Positions 1-12,900 of a DNA stretch of 64,000 nucleotides are shown piece by piece. Positions within the stretch are counted from its first letter, which is position 1; every line of letters begins with the position of its first letter. The stretch is from Glycine soja (lineage: Eukaryota; Streptophyta; Magnoliopsida; Fabales; Fabaceae), in assembly GCF_004193775.1 (NCBI RefSeq), contig NC_041004.1:37410411-37474410 (forward strand), given 5' to 3'. The notes beneath the pieces are model-generated. The model searched no databases. It was not told the DNA's origin and worked only from the letters and a program-made list of their open reading frames with translations. A program made the translations under genes and the position numbers.

Positions 1-305
1 GCTAAAATAAACATTTATTTGATAATGACAAAGACAAAAAATGACATCTCTGTAATTTCAGGGATAAAATTGACAGGCCTCCCAATTCCAGGTTCAATTT
101 ATTGTACTTCTCACAATAAATTAAAATATCAAAAACCTTAATAAAAATACACTGATTCAGTTAAACCACAGAGCAATCAACCCTAACAGCAACACTGCCA
201 CCAAAACACACACACACACTAATTCAATCGGCTTTCCGAACGACCCACGATTTGAAAAAAGGGAAAAGACGCGAAGAGTGAAAAAGAAGAGAACTTTGGC
301 AGAAC

Positions 306-590
306 CTGGCAGCGAGCAACGATTTCGAAGTGTTGGGCCAATATGTCAACGAGCTTCCCTTTGCCCTCGTCGCCCCACTGGCAGCCAAGCACGCCGGAGA
401 CCTGGCTCAGTTCGCCGATGCGGCAGCCGGAGGTGTCGGCGGCGGCGAGCTTGGTGGGGGGAGACGCGACGGGCTTCGCGGAGCACACGACGACGTTTCG
501 AGTGGTGGGGCGAACTTGGCGGAGGGAGATGCTGCGCTGAGGGTTGCATATTGCGTGAGAATCAAGGGTCAGTGATGAGATGGTGTTCAT
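306..590 (-). CDS. ADSS: Adenylosuccinate synthase, plastid-targeted, first exon (partial)
   Basis: Adenylosuccinate synthase joins IMP and aspartate using GTP, the first step from IMP to AMP in purine synthesis; the plant enzyme works mainly in plastids. The exon encodes 95 residues. Residues 1 to about 45 are rich in Ser, Thr, Arg and Val with few acidic residues, as in a transit peptide. Residues 61-95 are the conserved amino end of the mature enzyme, with the GTP-binding loop QWGDEGKGK at 71-79; its Asp corresponds to the catalytic Asp13 of the E. coli enzyme. I chose the Met at 590 because the 25 codons before it in frame are low-complexity and a TATA box lies about 100 bp upstream. The exon ends at CAG with a GT donor at 305-304, just where the family continues with Gly-Gly-Ala-Asn-Ala-Gly-His. 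I could not find that next exon in bases 1-300, so the rest lies beyond the left edge or is lost. Confidence 0.9.
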
Positions 591-685
591 TGTAAATGTG
601 AATGTTAAACACACGCACGATAAACAGAGACAAGAGAGTGAAAAACACAAACACAACAAGGGCACAAAGGCTGCGTTGTGTTGTG

Positions 686-694
686 TATTTTATA
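686..694 (-). promoter_or_regulatory. TATA box of ADSS
   Basis: Read on the minus strand this is TATAAAATA, 96 bases upstream of the ADSS start codon. That spacing leaves room for a 5' leader of roughly 60-70 bases. It is the only good TATA match near the start. Confidence 0.55.
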
Positions 695-1632
695 CTTCAA
701 TCAGGCCAACTTTTTTTTATTTTTTTTGACAAGGATACTTCAAAGTCTTAGATTTTACGACGAGCAATAAGTAAGATATGATTCCCTTCAATCTTATTAT
801 AGTAATAAATTTCGTATAACAAGAAAAATTAAGTCATATAGTAAAAATAACTGGGAATGGGATGCATCGGATTGGATTTTCAAAGATTTTAAAAAAATAT
901 TGAGACATTTACTTAAAATTATATAAATAAGTCTTGTAATATTTAATTACAATTTTTAAAATTTTTATAACTTAAAAAATTATAAAAATTTCATGTGATT
1001 TATTGATTTTGATTAAATTATATATTTTTCATATTTAAATGTATTATTTTTGCAAAAAGTCAATAATCAAAAGTATATTAAATATAATTACATTAAAAAT
1101 AAAGAAGTTGATTGTTTATATTTTTAATTGAGCCAGTGTTACATACACAAATTAATTTATGATTTTGAGGCATATATATTTTAATTAATTATTTTTTACT
1201 TAAAATATTAAATATATACACAAAATGGACATACACAAATAAGTCGTAATATTTTTAATACTAATTTGTGTAGACATTGAGTATATTATTATTACATTTA
1301 AAAGTATTATTTGAACATTTTTATTTAAATCACAATAAACTTGTTCTTATAAATAAAATAATAAATATAAATATTTGTGGGTTACCTGTGTGTTAGTATA
1401 AATAATTTCAAATGTATGAAATAATTCTTGTTATTCGAAATTTATTCAATTGATATCGAAAAAAGGTAGAGTGTGCAGGATTTGTTTGTAGATATCAGGG
1501 AAAAAAGTTTATTCTATATTAATATTTGAATTTGGGAATTCTTTATTTTATTTTTGTGTATGATATATGAAAAAGTTAATTTGATATTGAAAATTAATTG
1601 ATAAATAAACAACAACATCTCTGCAAATTAAT
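695..1632. other. AT-rich intergenic DNA
   Basis: No gene, RNA or clear repeat recognised. The stretch is over 75 % A+T with only short open frames, and would include the distal ADSS promoter. Confidence 0.5.
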
Positions 1633-1860
1633 TTTTTTTATTTTTGTTTTTGTAAATTTTTTTATTTTATTCCTTGTAAAATGTGTTTATTTTATTTTTT
1701 TATTCTTAAAACACTATAAATAATATTTTTTTACTCTTTAAAGTATTTTAAGAATAAAAAATAAAATAAACACATTTTATAAAAATTAAAGAAAAAAATT
1801 ACAAGAACAAAAATAAAAAAATACTAGATTATAAGAACGAAAAATATATTTAAGTCTAAA
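1633..1860. mobile_element. Foldback MITE
   Basis: Two long arms are inverted copies of each other. The left arm runs from about 1633 to 1717 and the right arm from about 1742 to 1821, around a loop of about 25 bases. The inner arms (atgtgtttattttatttttt and its complement) match almost base for base. The right edge may extend to about 1858, where it reads like the ends of common legume MITEs that start with GACTTAAATAT on the other strand. It has no coding capacity. No target duplication was identified. Confidence 0.6.
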
Positions 1861-4800
1861 TTAGAAAACAACATTGATTTCTATATACCTAAATTCTAGG
1901 TGCTGATTAAAAATAACTAAATTGAATTCTAAGTGACATTAAAAAAAGGAATTGAAAAATTCCTAAGATAAAAGAGTAGATAAAGAAAAAAAAAATAACA
2001 AATATAATAGATGAAGAAGAAGATAAATACAATAAAAAAAAATAAATGATGAAGAAGAAACACATAAATAAAAGTGAGAGCAAGGAAGACACTAATGTTT
2101 TATTTCATACATACATATATTTATGATAACTTTAAGAATATCTACTCAAACATTTCAGCATGCAAAATCATATCAATTTTTTTACTAATCTTAGAATGTT
2201 TTAAAAACGATAATTGAGATAAACTCTCAAAGCACTTTGCACAAATCACGTAGCTAGGCAATAGACAATTTGTTTGTATCTATTATTGATAAAGGAATGT
2301 TGTCAATAAGTAAACAATATAAAATGAACTAATAATAAAAAAGAATTTCCAAATAAATTATAAAAATAGGATATCAAGAAATATAAGTTGGAGAGATAAA
2401 GTTGTATTTTTGTGTTTCAACTTTTTTTTATCTTCAATAAAAGATGATTTGTTGAACTTTATGCTCTCATGACTTCTTGGATCCAATTTGATTTAAATGC
2501 TTCATGTGGAAGCACACTATACAAAGAGGACTACACTTGCTTGTCTCTAAATCCCGATGGAGGAACATAGGAAAAAATGAGGGAGAAAAAAAATAAAAGT
2601 CAACCATATGTGTTCTGAATACTAAAATTTTTAAACATATTTATTATCTAAAATGATCAAAACAACAAATGAAATAACCTCGAAATAAAATACATAAAGC
2701 AATAGAAATTGAATATATAAAGGCAACCAAAAATAAACTGATATTAAAAAATTAAATAAAACGAAGTCAAAGGTGTCGTAGATTTATATGAATTTGAGAA
2801 GAAACCTATAAAAACCAATAATACTTAAAATGGGAGATGTGCAATGTGTTGATCGTATACAAAACAATCACTTGGATTAATCAACATCATGTGAATCGCA
2901 TGTTTGTCGACGTACGTTGTTGTGGGTTGATTTGAACAGTACGTGAGTTGCCTAAAGAAAAAGGAAGGCAAGAAATTAATGTAGAAAAGGAACACAACGA
3001 CATGAGGTGAACGATAGTGTTATTAAAATAATGAGTATTCATTTTGAATTCTAAATAATACATTTCAATTAAACCATTTTTTAGGCACTAGAAATTACAA
3101 TTTTAAAAAAGTTAATGACCACATCACCGATTAATGGAGACATCTTACTAATAGGGATAAAAAAAAACAAAATTTTTAAATATACAACAAAAACAAAAAA
3201 AATTATTAGAAATCAAAAATGAAATTCAGGTATATAACAAAAAATACTAACATATTCAAGCCCAATAAAAATAGTAAGTGATAATTTAACTTTTTAATGT
3301 AGTATTAATTATTTTTTGTTTAATACCCATAATAATAATGACGACACTAGAAATTATAAATGACTTAACAATGAGAAAGTTAATTTTGCAAAATTATTTC
3401 ATCTGGTCTTTAATATAAGACACCATTTATAAAGGATTGATGGTTTTTTTAATAAAGTATTATCTCCATTTCATAATAATTATAGTGTAAGAAAAAAAAT
3501 TAAAATAATTATTATTTTAGTTTTTTAATAGAAAGTATTTCATTTATATCTCTAATAATATTAATGATGGATAATAAAATATAAAAATATATTAAAACAT
3601 CTAAAATAAAATATTCTAAATTATTAAGTATATTATTTTAAAATATTTACTTTAACATTTAAAAAATAAAAATGAAACATGTTATTTCTTAGGTAGTATT
3701 AAACTAAATAAAAATAAATAACACTAAAATAACATATTCATGAGATCTAATTTAATTGGTTAAATAAAATAAATGAGTTGTGATTGTAGATCTTTTTGTC
3801 ACTTTTAACCTAGGTGAGATTATTATAAAAAAAAAAACTAAAATGAAAAATAACCTACGAACCAAGGAAAAAGTATACTAATTTAATATCCATGGCTGGT
3901 TAAAATAGTATAAGTCAACTCACTAAATTCAAAATTCATAATCTTACGTATATAAAGATATAAGAAAATTTTGTCGATGTTATTGAAGATATTTTCTAAT
4001 TCAATTATGATTTTTTTTAGAAGATAAATAGTGATAGTTGAGAAAATGGTATTTTATCAATTGAAATATATAATTAATTAAAAAAAGGATCTTTCAAATG
4101 AGTGTCTTAAAAGAATTGGATAAAAAATTAATGAATAGAAGATTTTATTGAAAATACATTAATAACATTAAATGTTTTTAATTTACCTATAATTTTTATA
4201 TTTACCCTTTTATTATTATTATTATTATAGAGAGAGAAAGATAGGGTGTATCACATGAAAATAACTATCTCATATAAAAATGAGAATAATCAATAACAGT
4301 TAGATTAAGATATTTTATATTTAAATTAAAAATTTATTTAATTATAAAATCTCTAAAAAATTATCAAACAAAAAATCAATATCTCAGAAATTTAATTTAT
4401 GTTTTTATAAAAAAAAATTATGTCAACATCATCACCATAATCATTACCATTATTATAATCACCATTGTTGTTTACTAATTTATGTACTTAATACTTAAAT
4501 TTGAGAAGATAATAATATATAAATAGATTGCAATTTATTTCACTCCTAATATTTTTAATAGACATTTCACTCCTATTATTTTAATTTGATCAAATTACAT
4601 CAATTAAAAACTAGACTAATTCATCAAAATACACTGAATAAAAGTTTAAATAGATTAATAATATAAATTAAAGTTTATCGAAAAGAAGTGAGAAAAATTA
4701 TAATAAAAAGTGTGTGGATCGATTTTAAAATTTTCCGTTGTCAAATTCGATAGTAAAAATTCTATTAATTTGTTTTTCTAATAGCATTTTTTATTTTGAT

Positions 4801-5015
4801 CGAACTAATCTTTTAACATTCATGAATGTTTTTGTTGTTCATTATTTAATAATTAAAAAAATGTCATATTAAATATCTAAATCATTTGAAGTGAAAAATG
4901 TTTTCCGATATCTATAAAAATAATTAAAAATACAAAATTAATTTCAAATATTTTTTTACTTTGCATTTTATTTAATTTGCCTAAATTTTAAATACACGTG
5001 CAGTGCACATCATCC
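1861..5015. other. AT-rich intergenic DNA without a recognised gene
   Basis: About 3.1 kb of very AT-rich sequence. The only longer open frame (1907-2092, minus) is low-complexity Ser, Phe and Leu and is not credible. I see no domain, RNA gene or complete transposon. Confidence 0.5.
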
Positions 5016-7260
5016 TTTTCTTTTTGAACAAAGCAAACTTATTATTTCATTTCATAAGAGAACCACAATATAATTAGGAATTTGCTCAAATTCATGAATC
5101 TTAACATACAACCTAGAAGTCTTTAACAAAGAGTGAGTGACTTGATTTACTTGCCTCCGTACAAAACTTACCTTTAAGTTTGGAATGAAACTTATAAGAT
5201 TCTTGCATTTGGAGATAAGAAAATGAAATTTAGAGCTGCCTTTTTCTGTTGAGTACAAAGTCTACCACATTTTTGCAGTCCACTTCAAAGTTTATGTTAC
5301 TCAAATGTAAACGTTGAACCCATTGGAGCGCCTGAACTAAACCTTCAGCTTCAGCTTCCCTAGGACTCGAGATTCCAGTTGAATATATACCTTGTCATTG
5401 CTGCATGTGATAAATCTGCCATGATGGTCCCAGATACAAGCACCCATTCCATGACAGTTTTGTTGTTGAAACAAAGCCGCGTCGATGGATATGTTGCAGT
5501 TGTGGATGGTTATGGTGTTGGTTCTTCGAAGGCCGCGCATGAGTCCAGTCATTGAGATATTGCATGGTCAAGGAGAAAGATATTTGAGGTTGTGTTTCAA
5601 TCCCTTCCCAAAGCTTATCATTCTTGCACCTCCAAATGCTCCATAGAGTCATAGCAAAAAAAGTTTTATCTCCATAGTTGCAGAACCAAGAATTCAAAAA
5701 ATTAGTTCATTAGTACACTCAACATACTGGAAATGAGGTTCTATCATAGTCCAAAGTCCAGCTACTTCCCACATGGCTTTTGCTTGTGCACAACCAAATA
5801 AAAGATGCCATGCATTTTCGAGATTATCAGAACAAAAACACATAAGCTAGGACAAGACACACCTTTGGTTTGCAATCTTTGTCTAGTAGAAAGACAATTT
5901 CGCAGAATTCGCCAAATGAAATGCTTTATCTTTGGTGGAACTCGTAAATCCTAGATGAGGGACCAATCACCTTGCTCCTTCCTCATTGTCAGTTTCTCCC
6001 AGCTAAGCCAGTTTATCCCCTTGAAGAGGTGCCTTTTGATCCCCACCAGAAAGAATTCATCATTTTTTGGATGTCATCTTCCAATGATGAGGGCAAAAGG
6101 TGGACACTAATACAATAGGAGGGGATAAATTATGCACAAGATTTGATTAATATCTCCTTCTCAGCCCTGGATAAATGCTTGTCTAACCAGTGGTTGATGC
6201 ACTTCCAAATTCTGTCTTTTAGGAAGCCAAAGACTTATTTCTTCTTCCTTCCAATGATAGATGGGAGCTCGACCTAGTTGCATGTTCCAATTGTTGATGA
6301 TACACCCAGAGAGATCATGGTCCACTGTCTCAAAGATTGATTGGTGTTGGTACTAAAAAAGACCTCTGATTTGTCCAAGTTGATTACTTGACTAGATGCT
6401 CGTCCATATTTGTCTAAGATGGTGTTAAGACAATTTGTTTCCTTGTGTACTATCTTGCAAAATGAAAAACATTCGTTAGCAAATAATAGGTGTGAGAGGA
6501 TAGGAACCCCTGAACACACCTTAACACCATGAATCTCTACTTTTCTCTCAGCATATTTTAATAAAGAAATAAGTCCCTCAATAAAGAATGAACAAGTAAG
6601 GTGACAGTGAGTCATCCTATCTAAGTTCTCTCCCAAGAGATGTTAATCCTTATAAAATAATTCACTGTTTGCAGACACATTTTCATTCATCCTATCCATT
6701 TATCATGAAATATCATTTTAGACATCACCCTCAATAACTCCATTGGACTCTATCAAAAGCTTTACTAATGTCAACTTTTAAGGCCATTTCCCCAATCTTT
6801 CATTTCCTTTTGCACTTCATATGGTGAATGAGTTCTAATGCAATAAGGACATTATCCAAAATGGATCTATCCTTAACAAAGACTGATTGTTCCAGCGAGA
6901 TGCATTTTTGAAGGAGTGGTTTAAGACGGTCGGCTAGGGTTTTTGAAACAATCTTGTAAAGGACATTGCAGAGGAAAATAGGTCTAACATCTTTCATAGT
7001 TTTGGGGTTACTGATTTTGGGAATTAGGTCAATAGTTGTTTGGTTTATTTGAGGGGGGAAAACATCATTTTGAACCCTTGTAGTTACTGCCAAAACAATT
7101 TCATGACCACACAAATCCCAGATTTTTTGTTGTTGAAAAAAGCAGGGTTGAGGCCATCGGGTTTAGGTGATTTTATTAGTGTCCATATGAAATAAAAAAC
7201 ATTTTTTAATTCACCAATGGTAAAAGGTTGAAGTAAGGAAAAATTATCATCAGAGGAGTA
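5016..7260 (-). mobile_element. LINE retrotransposon, 5'-truncated and decayed
   Basis: Reading down the minus strand there are pieces of a plant LINE ORF2. First comes the start of the reverse transcriptase (about 7255-6800, with the family phrase for proposing and joining RT fingers). Next comes the RT palm and thumb (6636-6274), where the usual catalytic FADD reads FANE. Then come a zinc-binding zf-RVT region (about 6000-5400) and an RNase H-like tail (5300-5052, with VSFVRRQVNQVTHSL). The endonuclease part is missing, so the copy is 5'-truncated, as is usual for LINEs. Stops and frame shifts separate the pieces, and the catalytic change fits a dead copy. A T-rich run near 5016-5024 may be the remnant of the poly(A) tail. 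Confidence 0.85.
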
Positions 7261-7418
7261 GTTTATATTAAATATTTATTTATGAAATCGCTCCTATTCG
7301 TATTGAATTTATTTCTTCTAAAAAAATATATTGAATTTATTTTTTTAATACATTTTATTTGAAACATAAAGCGACAAAAGAAGGAGTCAGAGATAATGAC
7401 AATTATCAAATATGTATT
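7261..7418. other. Spacer between two LINE fragments
   Basis: A short AT-rich spacer with no recognised content. It lies between the truncated 5' end of the first LINE and the 3' end of the second. Confidence 0.4.
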
Positions 7419-8625
7419 TTTTTTTTGGAAAAAATGTAAATTATATTAAACCCAAAATGATACAATAATAAACGGGGCATACCCCGCAGTTAAAGAAAAT
7501 CAAAAGTCTCCATAATACAAGAAGACCTATATCAAGATGCTAAAACAAATGCAACAGGTGCACTTGTCTATACATAAGAAACTTAATCTTGCTAATAACC
7601 TCTATTACAGAAAATTGATAATCTTTAAAAATCAGCTTGTTCCTAAACAGCCAGATGCAGTAGACTGTAATTATTATAGTCAGACAACGTAATTTTCCTT
7701 GAACACCTGATGTGGATATGTCCCTAATTAAAGAGTCAGTAATGTGCTATAAAGAAGTGAAACGCTTGCAGAAAGGAGCCAAATCACGAATGTGAGCCTA
7801 AACTTGGAAAGATTTCCTGAAATAAAAGAATAAATGAGCATTTGACTCAGCCTCTTTTGAACACAAAGGACAGAGAGAACCCTTGTTCAAAAAATTAACT
7901 TTGTCAAGAGTAAGCAGTCGGTTCCTTTTAGCATGCCACAAAATGAAAGACATCTTAGGGAAGATTGCTGGGTTCCATATAATAGAACACCAACTAAGAG
8001 TAGGCTTGACACCTCTAATGTATTCATAGACTTTGCCAACAAGCAATTGTTCATTGGTGCTCCAAGATTGAATCCTTTTTTTGGCCTCTTCTGTACTTAG
8101 CTCTTTGGAGATAATAAAGTCCCTTATTTGAATAATTTTCTTTATCAAAACTGAATCTGATGAAGAAATATTGTAATTCCACACATCCCTCCCTCTGAAA
8201 TAGTAATGGTGAACACACCGAACCCATAGAGAATCTTTCTTACAATGAAAGTCTCACAAGATACGGGAAAGAAGTGCAAGGTTCCAGTCCTTGAGATTAA
8301 AAATGCATAAACCCCCTTCTTTTTTCGGAGAACAAACTACTGATCAAGCAACCAAGGGCTTGTTTTTGCCAATATTCGCTTTGCCCCACAAAAAATTACG
8401 GCACGAAGCGTTGATCTGGTCCAGAACAAATTGCGGCAAAGGAAAAATCTCCATCCAAAAATTCACAATTCCTTGAATAACTGCTCTGATTAACTCTAAC
8501 TTACCTGCATAAGATAAAGACTTCTTGCTTCATCCCTGAATCAGGCCAGTAATCTTAGAAAGCAAAGGAGCATAATGACATACATTTAATCTAGATGATA
8601 AAAGGGGAACACCAATATGTATTAA
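7419..8625 (-). mobile_element. Second LINE fragment (RT tail and zf-RVT)
   Basis: The minus strand carries the carboxyl half of a LINE ORF2. About 8615-8200 encodes the post-RT segment (for example FLWGKANIGKNKPLVA and EGGLCIFNLKDWNLALLSRI). 8184-7798 is an open frame with the zf-RVT motif, in which Cys and His residues occur in LCPLCSKEAESNAHLFF. A run of nine T at 7419-7427 is the likely poly(A) tail. The 5' break is near 8625, next to a small tandem repeat. Stop codons interrupt the upstream part. It is a different subfamily from the LINE at 5.0-7.3 kb, since the shared regions differ strongly. Confidence 0.8.
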
Positions 8626-8638
8626 CACTCATGCATTA

Positions 8639-8889
8639 GGTTGCGAGAAATTACACAAGATTTTATTGAATGTTTTGCATTATAAGAAAAAAGTCATTAT
8701 ATATTCATCTAAGGTTATCTTTTTGACAAGTCAGGTTGCGAGAAATTACACAAGTCATTATATATTCATCTAAGGTTATCTTTTTGACAAGTCAGGTTGC
8801 GAGAAATTACACAAGATTTTATTGAATGTTTTGCATTATAAGAAAAAAAAGTCATTATATATCCATCTAAGGTTATCTTTGACAAGTCA
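8639..8889. repeat. Three-unit tandem repeat with one shortened unit
   Basis: The units start at 8639, 8734 and 8795, each with ggttgcgagaaattacacaa. Units one and three are about 95 bases and nearly identical. Unit two is 61 bases because 34 bases between two AAG trinucleotides are missing. The array directly abuts the truncated end of the second LINE. Confidence 0.85.
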
Positions 8890-9980
8890 TCTTAACTAGT
8901 TGTTAACTTTTTTACTGGTGGAAAAGTTTATTTAATTATTCAATAAATAAGCTTTTTAACTTCTAACCTTCTTTTAAAAGGTTACTTTAAGTGGTGTTTT
9001 TTAAATCACTAATTTTTAATTTTTAATTTTTTTATATATATTATTCTTTTTTTATTCTTAAAATATTTATTCAATTTTCTTGTTATCCTTTTTAAATATG
9101 TCATTTATGTTATTTTATATTTTTTAATTATTTTAACAACTAATTTTATCGAATACTTATGATTTAATAAGTTAACATAAAACTTTTATCTATTAGTTAT
9201 CAACTAATTTTTTTCTAACTTTTCAACTTCCAATTAATTTTTCAGCTAAATCTATCAAATATAACATAATTTGAAATTTTGACAGGTTACAAATTTTCCT
9301 CTTTACTTTCGCATTAAAAATTAAAAAATTTAATAATTATATACACTATCAATTATTTTTTTAATATAATTTATCATATATGATAATTATTCATTAAATG
9401 ACTATGAATTTATAATCTATATTAATTTTCTATCAAATATCCAGAATTCCAATGGTATCAAGGAAACAAAAAGGTGAACAAGGGAAAAGAAGTTTATGAT
9501 TTTCTCTATTAAAATAAAACAAACTAAATCTTTTAATTTCTTTGGTACAATAGCCTGGAAAATATTGGAAGCGATTAGATAGTTTTCAACTATTATTTTT
9601 TTATTCCTGAAATCAAAGATGAGAAAGTTTACAAATAATAATTTATACATTTTGTTCAATCAAATGAACTAAATTTCTTTTAACATTTGGATTACCATCT
9701 ATTCATGGTCGCAACTAATATTTATATAACACATTTAAATCTAACAATTTATGAGAAAATATTAATAATATTTAATTATATATATCATGTAAACGTAAGT
9801 AAGGATCATAATAATCCTAAATCGCTTAATAATTTGTTTGTTAACGCACTTCGTATGCATATATATATATATATATATTGAATAAAGAATCATTTGTGCA
9901 CCAAGTTCTACACATGAAAGAAAGGGGAGCTTCTGGCCATGTTTTCCTCCAAACAATAATCTTCACAGTAATCAAGCTCA
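8890..9980. other. AT-rich DNA downstream of ExAD, with a short (AT)n
   Basis: No gene recognised. It holds a short (AT)n at 9859-9879. The last 100 bases before 9981 are probably the 3' untranslated region of the ExAD-type gene on the minus strand. Confidence 0.45.
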
Positions 9981-12900
9981 TCATTTGGAACTACTTAGCA
10001 GACACTGATCAGGTAATCCAAACTTTTTCTTAAGGCCAACTTGGTGCCTCCTCCAAGGGTCATTATGCAACTTGTAATGCAAAACCTTATTTAATGAAAT
10101 AATAAAAGGATCAAAAGGTAAAACACATATTAATATACAACAATATATTGCGCTAAATATATTATAGTTGTGACAAAGAAAGTAAAAGAACCTGTATAAA
10201 AGTGGTGAAGACATCATCCTCAATCAATTTTAAGAATTCAACAGCCCAATCGTTAACATGTCCAAAAGCAGTTTTTTGTCTTTCAGCTTCAAGCAAAACT
10301 GAATCACGATACAAAAATCTTTGCCAGATTTTCTGAACATTTGCGAGCTTGAATTTGATTTCTGTATCATTGATTCCCTAAAGGAAGCAGCAAACCACTA
10401 ACCACACTCAACCAATCTTGTCTAGGATAACAATTACATGTGAAATATCTTAATTTAATTTGTATTAAGATTAAATTAATCAGATGGTCCCTAAACTATT
10501 TTAGAATTTTCAAGCAGCTGGCTCCTAAACTAAAAAAGTAAGTCTGGCTTAAAAATGCTAAAAAATGACAATTTATGGTGATTTTAAAAATCTTAGGGAC
10601 TCAATAAAAAATTGCATGATTAAGGACAAAAAAAAAGTTTAAAAACCTACTTGAAAATTTCCAAATAACTATTGACACTAACATATACCAAAAAAACGTT
10701 ATGTAGAAAACAAGTACCCGAAGAATCTTTATCAAGTTTGGAATTTCATCTTCAGGTATTCTAACAGCAAAGCTGTCATAGTTGAGTACATTTTCGTATG
10801 GTAGGAAAATCCCATCCTACAAAACACGAAAATAAAATGGAGAAAAGCAAGTTGAAATTAATGACAAGCTTGACATGATTAATTTTTAAGTGATTCATTT
10901 GAAAATAGAAGATCATAATTAATTTACTACCTGAATGATCACAGGAATGCATCCTTGCAAAACACTGTCTTCCATGCGTCCACTCCAACCATCTCCAGGC
11001 AAAACTCCGCAGAAAACAGAACTTGCTAGTTCCACTTCATAGTTTTCAGAACGCTCTGCGGTCACAACGACGTCTTTGGCACGCTGTTTCCCAAGTTTTC
11101 CTTCCTTGTTTGGCTTTGATCCAAACTCTTCTGCAAGCTTCTGTCTGATACCCATGCTATACCTGCATGCATCATTTCCAATATCTTCAAACTTGGTCTT
11201 CCACAAAATTACAAATAGGTCCTAGCTAGAAGCAGGTAATGCTTACCAACAAAAACAATCTATTTAACCATGTTTGTTAAAATCAAAAGTGAGATGAGAA
11301 ATTAAATTTCAGACAAAACAACAAGATGTCAAGTTTACCAAGTATAGGCAACATGAACATGCTGTGATCACACAATTTGCACCATACAATACTAATAGCT
11401 ACCGAGTAAATGTTCAATTTAGTACCCGAAATTGTTACTATTGCTATGACTTTAGTCAGTCCCTAGAATCAACAAAATTCAAAAAAGCCCCCAAAACTGT
11501 TATCTATCACTTATTTTAGTTCAAAGTCACGTACAACGTGTGACTTAAGTAATAATATTAACAAATATTCAAGGATCAAAATGATAGTAAGTGACTAAAT
11601 TTAAGGAACTAGATGAATGGATTACAGTTTCAGGATTTTGTTTTTAATTTTGTTAAATCTAAGGGCTAATAGCATGTTTGTTTTTCCATTCTGGACTCCT
11701 CAAACCAACGTTCAACCAAAAGCAAGAAATTCTTGTTTCTCACAAAACAATGCTTTGGAACGTGTACCAACTGCATACAACGCATATTTAAACACTCCCT
11801 AAAGTGATACCAAAACAATTTCAAGGTCTAAATTAGTTCGTTTACTAAATAGCTTAGCTATCTTCTAAAAAATCCTAAAACAGTTGAATTGTACACTTAC
11901 CATTCATTTCTTCCATAAGGGTAAGCTGGTCCTAAATTCCCATTGAAGTAGAACAGCGTCTTCCGCTTCTCAAGGGGCCTGACAACAAATAATAACATGT
12001 TTGCATTGTTTAATTTCATAAACTTAACTAGTAATAAGTCTTCTTTTTTTTCTTAGCAAATTTTACCAAGCCCAAAGTTTTGACGATAACACATGAACAT
12101 GAGTCACTTTCCAAGCAGGAATCACAAGATCTTTTTCAGGGTCAAAACATGGATGAAAACCTCTTCTATCAGAAGGAATACCATCCCAGTTGTCAGGACA
12201 ATAGGCTGTAGTTGAATGGTAATGCTTTGTGTTTGTGTTTCCCCAGTGAACTAACATCATGCTGCTCCATATCTCCTTAGGGGCATAGCAAGCACCTTCA
12301 TCCCATGAAAAAAACTGCCTTCACAATTCACATACAAAAGTCACATCATTAGCACATGCTTCTCACCACTAAATACTGTTTAGCTTTACTTCCTTAAACT
12401 AAATGCAATTTGGGGAAAACAAACTGTTACACATACCCAGATGTGGTCCCTTCCTGATGAGCAGTTCCAATAAGGATATTGCTCAACGATGTGATTATAA
12501 GCATTCTTATAAAAGTCCAGAGTCAAAAAGCTCCTCAAACCCTCATGGTTCTGAATGTTAACGCAAGAAAATATAAAAAAAAGTAGTGGTAAATAATGGA
12601 AATTATAAGCATAACAAATATATCAACCCATAACAAAGTATAATTAAGCATTGCTGATAGTAAGAATTAGTGAACCATAACTGAAGGTACTTTTATTTTT
12701 CTTCCATCCTTTAGAGTATAAGATGAAGCTCCTAATAGAGGAAAACAAAGATTACATACATGTATATTTCATTTTAGTATTACTAATCTTGTACATCAGT
12801 CTGAACCAAATTCATCCACATCTTAACATTGATGATGGAATAGAGACTATACTATGATCCAAATAAGCACAGATGCTCAGATTTTGAAAGCTCTAAAAGC

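Noticed and set aside
278..595. Open frames of 65-105 codons on the plus strand opposite ADSS exon 1
   Set aside because: They mirror the GC-rich coding exon on the other strand, and their Arg-rich, low-complexity residues show no family features.
1907..2092. 61-codon Ser/Phe/Leu frame on the minus strand
   Set aside because: It comes from A-rich and GAA-rich simple sequence; no start context or homology.
8639..8889. CRISPR-like array
   Set aside because: Only three units, directly adjoining without spacers, in a plant nuclear genome; it is a plain tandem repeat.
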